This document shows, one piece after another, positions 5,906 to 11,687 of a DNA stretch of 11,729 nucleotides. The notes under the pieces were generated by a model. That model did no database searches. It was not told the origin of the DNA and saw only the letters and a program-made list of their open reading frames with translations. Source of the stretch: Neisseria lactamica (lineage in GTDB: Bacteria > Pseudomonadota > Gammaproteobacteria > Burkholderiales > Neisseriaceae); contig JUNU01000420.1 of the NCBI GenBank assembly GCA_001067655.1, positions 1 through 11,729 of the forward strand, read 5' to 3'. Each line of letters starts with the position of its first letter. Position 1 is the first letter of the stretch. A program made the translations under genes and the position numbers.

Positions 5906-7155
5906 ACCAAGCCAATCAAAACTTACTGCACCCGTCCCGCCAAGTCGGCGCGGATTTGGCCGCGTGGCGCAAAGTCGGCGGCGGCGAAGGCCTGCTGGCG
6001 GCGCTTGCCGATCCTCAAAGCATCGTTTCCAAGCTGCAAGACGCCAACCTCTGCGGCATGGGCGGCGCAGGTTTCCCGACCTGGCGCAAATGGGAGGCGG
6101 CCGTTGCCGCACAAAGCAAACACGGCGACAAATACGTCGTCTGTAATGCCAACGAAGACGAACCGGGTACGTTCAAAGACCGCGTGTTGTTGGCGAAAAC
6201 GCCGCACCAAGTCATCGAAGGCGTCCTGATTGCCGCCGTCGCCTGCCGCGCCAACAAAGCGATTATGTATGTCAACCCGCACCAGACCGAATCCATCGCC
6301 GCCATCGTGCCCGCCATCGAGCAATGGAAAAAAAGCGATTTGTTCATCCGCATCGAAAACTATCTGGGCAAACCTTTAGACCTGAAATTGGTCGAAACTT
6401 CAGGCCGCTACATCGGCGGCGAAGAAACCGCCGTGATTTCATGGTTGGAAGGCGGTTTCCCGTTCCCGCGCCGCAAGCCGCCGTTCCCCGCCGAAAGCGG
6501 CGTAGAGGGCGAGCCGACCTTAATCAACAACACCGAAACCTTCGCCAACATCCCGCAAATCCTTGCCAAAGGCGCGGAATGGTACAAATCGCTGGGTTTG
6601 GGCGATGCCGCAGGCACGAAACTCTACTCGCTTTCCGGCGACGTATTGAATCCGGGTTTGTACGAACTGCCGATGGGCACGACCCTGCAATCGCTGATTT
6701 TCGACCATGGCGGCGGTATGCTTGAAGGGCGAACGTTTAAAGCCGTCTTCACCGGCGGCCCGTCAAACACGCTTCTGACCGCGAAAGATTTGGACGTGCC
6801 TTTGGACTTCGTGTCCGTGCGCGAACGCAAATCCAGCCTCGGTACGGGCGCGATGATTGTGATTTCCGAGGGAACCAGCGTGGTGCGCAAAGTGGCTGAG
6901 TATGTGGAATTTTTTGCGTCCAACTCATGCGGACAATGCCCGCCGTGCAAAGGCGGCACTTTCCAACTCTCGCGCCTGCTCAACCGTGTGGATACTGGCA
7001 TCGGCACTTCAGACGACCTCCGCGCCTTGCAAAGCCTGTGCCAACTGCTGCCCCGAAGCGGCCGCTGCGGCCTGATCGACGGCGCGGTTACCGTGTTGCA
7101 AAGTTCGCTGCGCACCTTCCCCGAAGAGTACGGCCTGCCGGCGGAACAGGATTAA
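5902..7155 (+). CDS. NuoF-like NADH:FMN/[4Fe-4S] oxidoreductase subunit
   Basis: The 417-residue protein resembles complex I NuoF and the NADH-oxidising subunits of soluble hydrogenases. It should oxidise NADH with FMN and pass electrons on through one [4Fe-4S] cluster. Seen in order: GMGGAGFPTWRKW (52-64, FMN/NADH site), NANEDEPGTFKDR (82-94), IGGEETAVISWLEG (171-184), PTLINNTETFANIP (205-218), an SLBB-like segment (about 240-295), and SCGQCPPCKGG. In that last motif Cys343, Cys346 and Cys349, with Cys389, reproduce NuoF's C-x2-C-x2-C-x39-C spacing. It is a minimal form without fused ferredoxin or NuoE-like domains. The start overlaps the flavoprotein stop as ATGA, with AGGAG 8 nt upstream (5889-5893), so translation is probably coupled. 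It is not part of a nuo operon here; context makes it the NADH input of the flavoprotein complex. Confidence 0.9.
   Translation: MNQANQNLLHPSRQVGADLAAWRKVGGGEGLLAALADPQSIVSKLQDANLCGMGGAGFPTWRKWEAAVAAQSKHGDKYVVCNANEDEPGTFKDRVLLAKTPHQVIEGVLIAAVACRANKAIMYVNPHQTESIAAIVPAIEQWKKSDLFIRIENYLGKPLDLKLVETSGRYIGGEETAVISWLEGGFPFPRRKPPFPAESGVEGEPTLINNTETFANIPQILAKGAEWYKSLGLGDAAGTKLYSLSGDVLNPGLYELPMGTTLQSLIFDHGGGMLEGRTFKAVFTGGPSNTLLTAKDLDVPLDFVSVRERKSSLGTGAMIVISEGTSVVRKVAEYVEFFASNSCGQCPPCKGGTFQLSRLLNRVDTGIGTSDDLRALQSLCQLLPRSGRCGLIDGAVTVLQSSLRTFPEEYGLPAEQD
7008..7019 (-). repeat. DUS inside the NuoF-like gene
   Basis: An exact DUS on the minus strand lies within coding sequence and is read in frame as part of Thr-Ser-Asp-Asp-Leu, between the Cys triplet and the final Cys ligand. 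Its presence suggests the gene has been resident long enough to acquire the local uptake dialect, or came from a relative that shares it. Confidence 0.9.
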
Positions 7156-7167
7156 TCCGATACGGCG

Positions 7168-7206
7168 TTTCAGACGACCTTTTCTATTATGGGAGGTCGT
7201 CTGAAA
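7168..7206. terminator. Head-to-head DUS hairpin after the operon
   Basis: A minus-strand DUS (7169-7180) and a plus-strand DUS (7194-7205) form a 13-bp stem with a 13-nt loop, 12 nt past the NuoF-like stop. The order is opposite to that of the other DUS pairs here. No T run follows on either strand, so termination may be weak or the hairpin may mainly protect the 3' end. Confidence 0.55.
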
Positions 7207-7213
7207 AATACCT

Positions 7214-7260
7214 GTAGCAACTGTATTTTTTCCCCTGTCAGGCAAAAATACAGTTGCTAC
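7214..7260. repeat. 17-bp perfect inverted repeat
   Basis: The arms 7214-7230 and 7244-7260 are exact reverse complements (GTAGCAACTGTATTTTT and its complement) with a 13-nt loop. It directly follows the DUS hairpin. It could be a second transcription stop, an RNA stabiliser, or a fragment of a small mobile repeat. No DUS is involved. Confidence 0.8.
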
Positions 7261-7270
7261 TAAAACTGAG

Positions 7271-7396
7271 GTTTTGCCCTCTCCCTAACCCTCTCCCACG
7301 GGGAGAGGGGACGGATTGCAGAAAATCTGATAACGGTTGATTTTCAGCGCCATTATTCCCTCTCCCTGTGGGAGAGGGTTAGGGAGAGGGCAAAAC
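7271..7396. repeat. 39-bp near-perfect inverted repeat, REP/MITE-like
   Basis: The arms 7271-7309 and 7358-7396 match as inverted repeats at 38 of 39 positions, the only mismatch being 7300 against 7367. A 48-nt spacer holds a further 7-bp pairing (GAAAATC 7321-7327 with GATTTTC 7339-7345). Each arm also folds alone as CCCTCTCCC-N3-GGGAGAGGG (7289-7309 and 7358-7378). The outer ends GTTTTG/CAAAAC mark sharp borders. Similar CCCTCTCCC hairpins are, as I recall, frequent between genes in many proteobacteria, which suggests a REP pair or a non-autonomous element with no coding capacity. Confidence 0.8.
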
Positions 7397-7413
7397 GCAA
7401 TAACCTTAAGAAA

Positions 7414-7545
7414 ACGTCGTCTGAAAAAGATGGCAACACAAAACACGCGTTACCCAAACACCCAAAAGAAAAACATAAAAAACAACTGCTACCAAATACG
7501 TTTCAGACGACCTCTTCCCGCCAAAACGGACACACGTCGTCTGAA
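7414..7545. repeat. Cluster of three DUS or near-DUS
   Basis: ACGTCGTCTGAA occurs twice on the plus strand (7414-7425 and 7534-7545), one base from the main DUS, with an exact DUS on the minus strand between them (7502-7513). Opposed copies could pair as hairpins in the leader of the transporter mRNA. Together with 7169-7205 this makes five DUS-like sites in the 428-bp gap (7156-7583), the densest part of the window. I see no convincing promoter for the transporter here. Confidence 0.8.
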
Positions 7546-7583
7546 ATCCGATTTCCTCAATATCTCAAACTAGGAGACTCAAC

Positions 7584-9035
7584 ATGGGCTTCAAGCCAAT
7601 TCCTGCGGCGGTTGCGCTCGCGCTGACGCTGATTATCTGGTTCGTCATACCCGTGCCGCAGGGCGTATCGCCCGACGCATGGCACCTTTTGGCGCTGTTC
7701 GTCGGCATCATCGCCGGCATCATCGGCAAAGCCATGCCCATCGGCGCAATGGCGATTTTGGGCATTACCTTGGTCGCGCTGACCGGCGTGACCAACGAAA
7801 AAGCCGCCGACGCGACCAAAGACGCACTGAGCAGCCTCAACAACTCGTTAATCTGGATGATCGGTATCGCCATCATCATCTCGCGCGGTTTGTTGAAAAC
7901 CGGCTTGGGTATGCGTATCGGCTACCTTCTGATTTCCCTTTTCGGCAAACGCACGCTGGGCGTAGGTTACAGCCTGGCTTTGGCCGATTTGGTCATCGGT
8001 CCGGTAACGCCGAGCAACACCGCGCGCGGTGGCGCCATCGTGCATCCGATTATGCGTTCCATCGCCCTGAGTTTCGATTCCGACCCCGAAAAAGGCACGG
8101 AAGGCAAAATCGGTAAATACCTTGCGCTGGTCAACTACCACGCCAACATCATCACCTGCTGCATCTTCATTACCGCAACCGCGCCCAACCCGCTGGTCGT
8201 CGAATTAGTCGCCAAAGCCACCGATTCGAAAATCCACCTCTCTTGGGGCACATGGTTCGCCGCCATGGTCGTACCCGGCCTGATCGCCATGTTCCTGATG
8301 CCTCTGGTGTTGTATTTCCTGTATCCGCCCGAAATCAAACAAACGCCGAACGCGACCGCCCTTGCCAAAGAAAAACTGAAAGAAATGGGCGCGATGAAGC
8401 GCGACGAAAAAATCATGCTCGGCATTTTCGTGATTCTGCTGCTTTTGTGGGCGGGCGTTCCCGAAATGCTGTTCGGTGTGAAAGTTGATGCCACCGCCAC
8501 CACCTTCCTCGGCCTCTCCCTGTGTCTGCTCACCGGCGTACTGACTTGGGACGACGCGCTGAAAGAAAAAGGCGCGTGGGACACCATCGTCTGGTTTGCC
8601 GCCTTGGTCATGATGGCGAACTTCCTCAATAAATTGGGACTGATTGCATGGCTGTCCGAATCCATGCAGGGTGGCATCTCCCATCTCGGCTTAGGCTGGG
8701 AAGCCGGCTGCGCCCTCTTGGTACTCGCCTACCTCTACGCCCACTACGTTTTCGCCAGCGGCACGGCACACGTTACCGCCATGTTCGGCGCGTTCTACGG
8801 CGCAGGTCTCGCCTTGGGCGCACCACCGATGCTGTTCGCCCTGATTATGGCGTCCGCCACCGGCATCATGATGTCGCTGACCCACTACGCTTCCGGTTCA
8901 TCCCCCGTCATCTACGGTTCGAACTATGTCAGCATGACCGAATGGTGGAAAGCAGGCTTCATCATGAGCGTGGTCGAAATCCTGATTTTCGGCATCATCG
9001 GCATTATCTGGTGGAAAGTGCTGGGCTACTGGTAA
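7584..9035 (+). CDS. DASS-family dicarboxylate transporter (CitT/TtdT/DiT1-like)
   Basis: The 483-residue inner-membrane carrier belongs to the divalent anion:Na+ symporter family, in the branch holding CitT and TtdT antiporters and the plastid 2-oxoglutarate/malate translocator. Hydrophobic segments run throughout, starting at residues 8-24 and ending at 460-478. The family substrate motif is seen as TPSNTARGG (Ser144-Asn145-Thr146), with the related SGT at 392-394 in the second half. The segment SLTHYASGSSPVIYGSNY (431-448) is characteristic of this branch. Probable substrates are malate, fumarate, succinate or 2-oxoglutarate; which one, and whether it exchanges or symports, cannot be read from sequence. 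The ATG has AGGAG 7 nt upstream (7572-7576). It follows the redox operon on the same strand but across 428 bp of hairpins, so it may be separately expressed. In context it likely supplies or exports the operon's C4 acids. Confidence 0.92.
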   Translation: MGFKPIPAAVALALTLIIWFVIPVPQGVSPDAWHLLALFVGIIAGIIGKAMPIGAMAILGITLVALTGVTNEKAADATKDALSSLNNSLIWMIGIAIIISRGLLKTGLGMRIGYLLISLFGKRTLGVGYSLALADLVIGPVTPSNTARGGAIVHPIMRSIALSFDSDPEKGTEGKIGKYLALVNYHANIITCCIFITATAPNPLVVELVAKATDSKIHLSWGTWFAAMVVPGLIAMFLMPLVLYFLYPPEIKQTPNATALAKEKLKEMGAMKRDEKIMLGIFVILLLLWAGVPEMLFGVKVDATATTFLGLSLCLLTGVLTWDDALKEKGAWDTIVWFAALVMMANFLNKLGLIAWLSESMQGGISHLGLGWEAGCALLVLAYLYAHYVFASGTAHVTAMFGAFYGAGLALGAPPMLFALIMASATGIMMSLTHYASGSSPVIYGSNYVSMTEWWKAGFIMSVVEILIFGIIGIIWWKVLGYW

Positions 9036-9076
9036 ACCGCCGTTTGACGCATTGCCGATATAAGGCATAAAAGCCG

Positions 9077-9120
9077 AAGGCCGTCTGAAAATAGGTTTTC
9101 AGACGACCTTTTTGCTTTTT
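9077..9120. terminator. Shared convergent terminator, mixed-dialect DUS pair
   Basis: AGGCCGTCTGAA on the plus strand (9078-9089) pairs with an exact AGGTCGTCTGAA on the minus strand (9098-9109) with one C-A mismatch and a short loop. It runs into TTTTTGCTTTTT on the plus strand, ending the transporter transcript. For minus-strand tyrA transcription a small GCCTTCGGC hairpin with TTTT adds a second stop. Confidence 0.82.
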
Positions 9121-9161
9121 GGAGAGAAGCAGTTGCAAGGCAAGGCTGGATACTCCGCCCG

Positions 9162-10043
9162 CTATTGACTGCCCAACCATTCGTCACGCGTTTGTTTGGC
9201 TTCTTCGAAATAACGGTATAACGCGTCGCGGTTTTCTTGTTCGAGGATGCGCTCCAGCTCGGAAAGCTGGTCGTGCAGTCCGGCAATCAGCTTAATCAGG
9301 CTGTTTTTATTGTCCAGACAGATATCCGTCCAAATCGCGGGATGGCTGGAGGCGATGCGGGTAAAGTCTCGGAAACCGCTGGCGGCAAATTTCAAATATT
9401 CCTGTCCGTCCGGATGGTCGGCGATTTGGTGGACGTAGGCAAAAGCGGTCAAATGCGGCATATGGGAAACGGCAGCGAACACGGCATCGTGTTCTTCCGC
9501 GCTCATTTCAAACGTCTGCGCACCAACCGCCTGCCACAGGCTTTTTATCAGGGCGATGCCTTCGGGACGCTCTTGTCCGTGTGTGGTGATAATCAGTTTT
9601 TTATCTTGATACAACCCGAATTGCGCCGCCAACGCGCCGCTGCGGTCGGAGCCTGCAATGGGGTGTGCGGCGATACAGTGTGAAATCCGCTCAGGCAGGT
9701 ATTGGCGGAAAGCGGCGATGGCAGTCCGCTTGGTGCTGCCCACATCAGACACATAAGCCTTCGGCGCAAGCAGCGGCGCAATGGCTTGGCAGATGGTCGG
9801 CAGCGTGGAAACCGGTGTGGCAATCAACACCAAATCGGCATGGCTGATACTTTCGGCGTTGATTTCCGTAAACGCTTTATCAATCACCCGACGCTCAAGC
9901 GCACGGTCGAGATTGTCGCGGTCGAGATCAATGCCGGTCACGGTTTGCACCCGTCCCAATCGTTTGAGGTCCAGAACGAAAGAGCCGCCTATCAGTCCGA
10001 CGCCGATAAGGGTGATGTGTTGGAGCGGGGCGTTTAGTGTCAT
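9162..10043 (-). CDS. tyrA: Prephenate dehydrogenase
   Basis: It oxidatively decarboxylates prephenate to 4-hydroxyphenylpyruvate in tyrosine biosynthesis, in the cytosol. The N-terminal Rossmann fold begins ITLIGVGLIGGS (GxGxxG at 14-19), and an acidic Asp39 in TGIDLDRDN at the end of beta-2 suggests NAD+ preference. The catalytic His127 lies in AAHPIAGSDRSG and another conserved His194 in SHMPHL. The C-terminal helical domain includes GFRDFTRIASSHPAIW (223-238). There is no chorismate mutase or ACT domain, so it is the monofunctional type. I start at ATG 10043 (293 residues). The frame stays open to a TTG at 10115, but those 24 extra codons run through a DUS. No clear Shine-Dalgarno sequence precedes 10043. 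The enzyme assignment is secure; the start is less so. Confidence 0.94.
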   Translation of the reverse strand: MTLNAPLQHITLIGVGLIGGSFVLDLKRLGRVQTVTGIDLDRDNLDRALERRVIDKAFTEINAESISHADLVLIATPVSTLPTICQAIAPLLAPKAYVSDVGSTKRTAIAAFRQYLPERISHCIAAHPIAGSDRSGALAAQFGLYQDKKLIITTHGQERPEGIALIKSLWQAVGAQTFEMSAEEHDAVFAAVSHMPHLTAFAYVHQIADHPDGQEYLKFAASGFRDFTRIASSHPAIWTDICLDNKNSLIKLIAGLHDQLSELERILEQENRDALYRYFEEAKQTRDEWLGSQ

Positions 10044-10073
10044 GGCGGATGTGTAAGGCGGTAGATAAAGGAA

Positions 10074-10085
10074 AGGTCGTCTGAA
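10074..10085 (+). repeat. DNA uptake sequence upstream of tyrA
   Basis: An exact, unpaired AGGTCGTCTGAA, 31 bp outside the chosen tyrA start. Its position argues against extending tyrA to the upstream TTG codon. Confidence 0.9.
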
Positions 10086-10129
10086 AACGTGCCGAAGACT
10101 ATGATTTGCTTCCAAACCTGTAAAACCTT

Positions 10130-10143
10130 ATTGGAACACCAAT
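10130..10143. promoter_or_regulatory. Palindrome ATTGG-N4-CCAAT, copy 1
   Basis: ATTGGAACACCAAT is a perfect 5-bp-arm palindrome with a 4-base spacer. It lies just downstream of the predicted tyrA transcription start, a position suited to a repressor. The same arms recur at 10199-10212, 69 bp away centre to centre. Confidence 0.4.
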
Positions 10144-10162
10144 CCTGCCTGCGGCTTGGGCT

Positions 10163-10168
10163 ATTATA
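10163..10168 (-). promoter_or_regulatory. Candidate -10 element for tyrA
   Basis: On the minus strand this reads TATAAT, a perfect -10. The best -35 is weak (GTGGCT at 18-bp spacing, plus coordinates 10187-10192), so an activator may be needed or the match may be chance. The predicted start near 10156 would leave a leader of about 110 nt before tyrA. Confidence 0.4.
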
Positions 10169-10198
10169 GTGAATCGGTCTCGTTCCAGCCACAACCCT

Positions 10199-10212
10199 AT
10201 TGGAAAACCAAT
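10199..10212. promoter_or_regulatory. Palindrome ATTGG-N4-CCAAT, copy 2
   Basis: ATTGGAAAACCAAT has the same arms and spacer length as copy 1, and lies upstream of the candidate tyrA -35. Two copies bracketing a promoter suggest a dimeric regulator, but no regulator gene is in the window. Confidence 0.4.
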
Positions 10213-10361
10213 CAGCCCGCAGCCGTTTTCAGAATGGAACAATCTTCTGCAATATCAAAATATTTTGCATACACCGCCCATCCCAAAACCATATTCCGTA
10301 AGAAAATCAAAGCAAACCGGTTGCGCTCATTCACCCTCGAAACCGTTTGTACAGAAACAGT

Positions 10362-10390
10362 TTTCCAAACCTCGTGTTCCGTTTTACAAT
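10362..10390 (+). promoter_or_regulatory. Candidate sigma-70 promoter for waaQ
   Basis: TTTCCA (10362-10367, 4 of 6) and TACAAT (10385-10390, 5 of 6) are separated by 17 bp. The expected start near 10397 leaves a leader of about 33 nt before the ATG. Confidence 0.5.
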
Positions 10391-10409
10391 TGAGAGCCAT
10401 TCTTGAACC

Positions 10410-10421
10410 AGGTCGTCTGAA
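10410..10421 (+). repeat. DUS in the waaQ ribosome binding region
   Basis: An exact DUS ends 8 nt before the waaQ start codon. It occupies the place where a Shine-Dalgarno sequence is expected and no clear one is visible; only CTGAAAG offers weak purine content. Confidence 0.85.
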
Positions 10422-10429
10422 AGTACCGT

Positions 10430-11536
10430 ATGTCACTTGCACAACCCAAACGTATCCTCGTCATCAAACTGCGCCATCATGGTGACGTATTGCTCAGTAC
10501 ACCGGTCGTCGATGCGATCAAACAACATTTTCCCGAGTGCGAAGTCGATATGCTGGTTTATCAGGAAACCGCCGACATCATCCGCGACAATCCGCAAATC
10601 GCGCGGATTTTCACCATTGACCGGCAATGGAAGAAACAAGGCGTGCGGATGCAGTTCAAACACGAAAAAGACCTTTTCCGTCAGTTGAAAGCGCGTCAAT
10701 ACGATTGGGCATTCAACCTCTCCGACCAATGGCGTGCCGCCGTCATTGCCAAATTCTGCGCCAAATGCAGCGTCGGCTTCGACTGCATCAAACGCGACAA
10801 TGCCGCATGGCGCTGGTGTCACGACTTTCTCAACCCCGATATGGGCACGACCAAACATATCGTCGAAACCCATTTGGACATACTGCCCCCGCTTATCCAT
10901 CCGGAAGAGCTGTCCCACGCAAAAGTCCGTATGAACATCTCCCCAGATGTCCGCAACAGTATGGAACAAAAATTGCGCGAACAAGGCTGGCAAGGCGAAG
11001 ACTACGTCTTACTGCATCCGGGTGCGCGTTGGCTGTTCAAATGCTGGGAAGACGGCAAAAACGCCGCTCTCGTCCAACTCCTGCTGAACCACGGACACAA
11101 CGTCGTCCTGACCGCCTCCCCCAGTCCTATCGAACATGACATGATCGAAGCCATCTTAGGTCGTCTGAAAATACCGGAAGGCGGCAAAGTGTGGGTATTG
11201 TCCGGCTCCCTGACCTTGCGCGAACTTGCCGCCGCGATAGACCGCGCCAAACTGTTTATCGGCGTCGATTCCGTTCCCATGCACATCGCCGCCGCGCTCG
11301 ACAAACCGCAAATCGCCCTATTCGGCGCGACTTGGTTGGGCATATGGCACCCTTACTCGCTCAATGCCGAAGTGATATGGGCGGGCGATTATACCGAGCT
11401 TCCTCACCCCGACAGCATCAACACCGACAGTCCCGAACGCCTCCTGAAAGCCATTCCTCTGGAAGAAGTATGGAACCGCGTTTCCGCCAAACTCGAAAAA
11501 ATTGACCAAGCGAAAACACACGCAGCAATAGAATAA
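10430..11536 (+). CDS. waaQ: Lipopolysaccharide heptosyltransferase III-like (GT9)
   Basis: The 368-residue product fits the RfaQ/WaaQ branch of the GT9 ADP-heptose:LPS heptosyltransferases, acting at the cytoplasmic face of the inner membrane on the lipooligosaccharide inner core. The N-terminal half begins RILVIKLRHHGDVLLSTPV, where Asp19 corresponds to the proposed catalytic base. IDRQWKKQG (63-71) and LSDQWRAA (97-104) are typical of the RfaQ type rather than WaaC or WaaF. The C-terminal nucleotide-sugar half has LLHPGARWLFKCW (194-206) and FIGVDSVPMHIAAALDKP (276-293). Family membership is strong. The acceptor sugar is inferred, since the described meningococcal core carries two heptoses, so this may add a third or act elsewhere. 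It is a single gene with its own candidate promoter. A DUS lies in the coding region at 11158-11169. Confidence 0.87.
   Translation: MSLAQPKRILVIKLRHHGDVLLSTPVVDAIKQHFPECEVDMLVYQETADIIRDNPQIARIFTIDRQWKKQGVRMQFKHEKDLFRQLKARQYDWAFNLSDQWRAAVIAKFCAKCSVGFDCIKRDNAAWRWCHDFLNPDMGTTKHIVETHLDILPPLIHPEELSHAKVRMNISPDVRNSMEQKLREQGWQGEDYVLLHPGARWLFKCWEDGKNAALVQLLLNHGHNVVLTASPSPIEHDMIEAILGRLKIPEGGKVWVLSGSLTLRELAAAIDRAKLFIGVDSVPMHIAAALDKPQIALFGATWLGIWHPYSLNAEVIWAGDYTELPHPDSINTDSPERLLKAIPLEEVWNRVSAKLEKIDQAKTHAAIE
11158..11169 (+). repeat. DUS inside waaQ
   Basis: An exact plus-strand DUS is read in frame through Leu-Gly-Arg-Leu-Lys (about residues 243-247), in a variable stretch between the two conserved nucleotide-sugar motifs. 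Confidence 0.9.
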
Positions 11537-11571
11537 TCCCTGCTTCGGTATCAATAAGCGGTTGCCTATAA

Positions 11572-11597
11572 ATAAGGTAGAGGTCTTTGCAAAATTA
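11572..11597. repeat. Possible insertion-sequence end remnant
   Basis: GAGGTCTTTGCAAAAT (11580-11595) resembles GAGACCTTTGCAAAAT, which I recall at the ends of IS5-type elements in Neisseria. No transposase sequence is present nearby and the opposite end is not seen, so this may be a relic or chance. The rest of 11537-11687 is AT-rich; I see only a small hairpin (ATCTC-AA-GAGAT, 11627-11638) and no strong terminator for waaQ. Confidence 0.25.
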
Positions 11598-11687
11598 ACT
11601 CCAACAGAATTTCACCCTATTCCGACATCTCAAGAGATCACCTAAGATTTATCCAAACATCCTAAAATTTTAACAGATGTCAACGCG

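Larger units (their letters stand above)
10044..10429. other. Divergent intergenic region, tyrA / waaQ
   Basis: 386 bp without a supportable gene. It carries a DUS near each end, two matching palindromes, a TATAAT facing tyrA and a candidate promoter facing waaQ, each listed separately. Open frames across it overlap these signals and resemble no protein I know. A 10-base direct repeat TTCCAAACCT occurs at 10110-10119 and 10363-10372. Confidence 0.6.

Noticed and set aside
7271..7396. CRISPR array
   Set aside because: There are only two copies, in inverted rather than direct orientation, with no regular spacers or cas genes.
10044..10115. TTG-initiated N-terminal extension of tyrA
   Set aside because: It passes through a DUS, has no ribosome site, and the Rossmann fold begins right after ATG 10043.
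10163..10176. Correia element, suggested by TATAGTGAAT
   Set aside because: Only a short resemblance to the terminal TATAGTGG motif; no second end or typical internal sequence is present.
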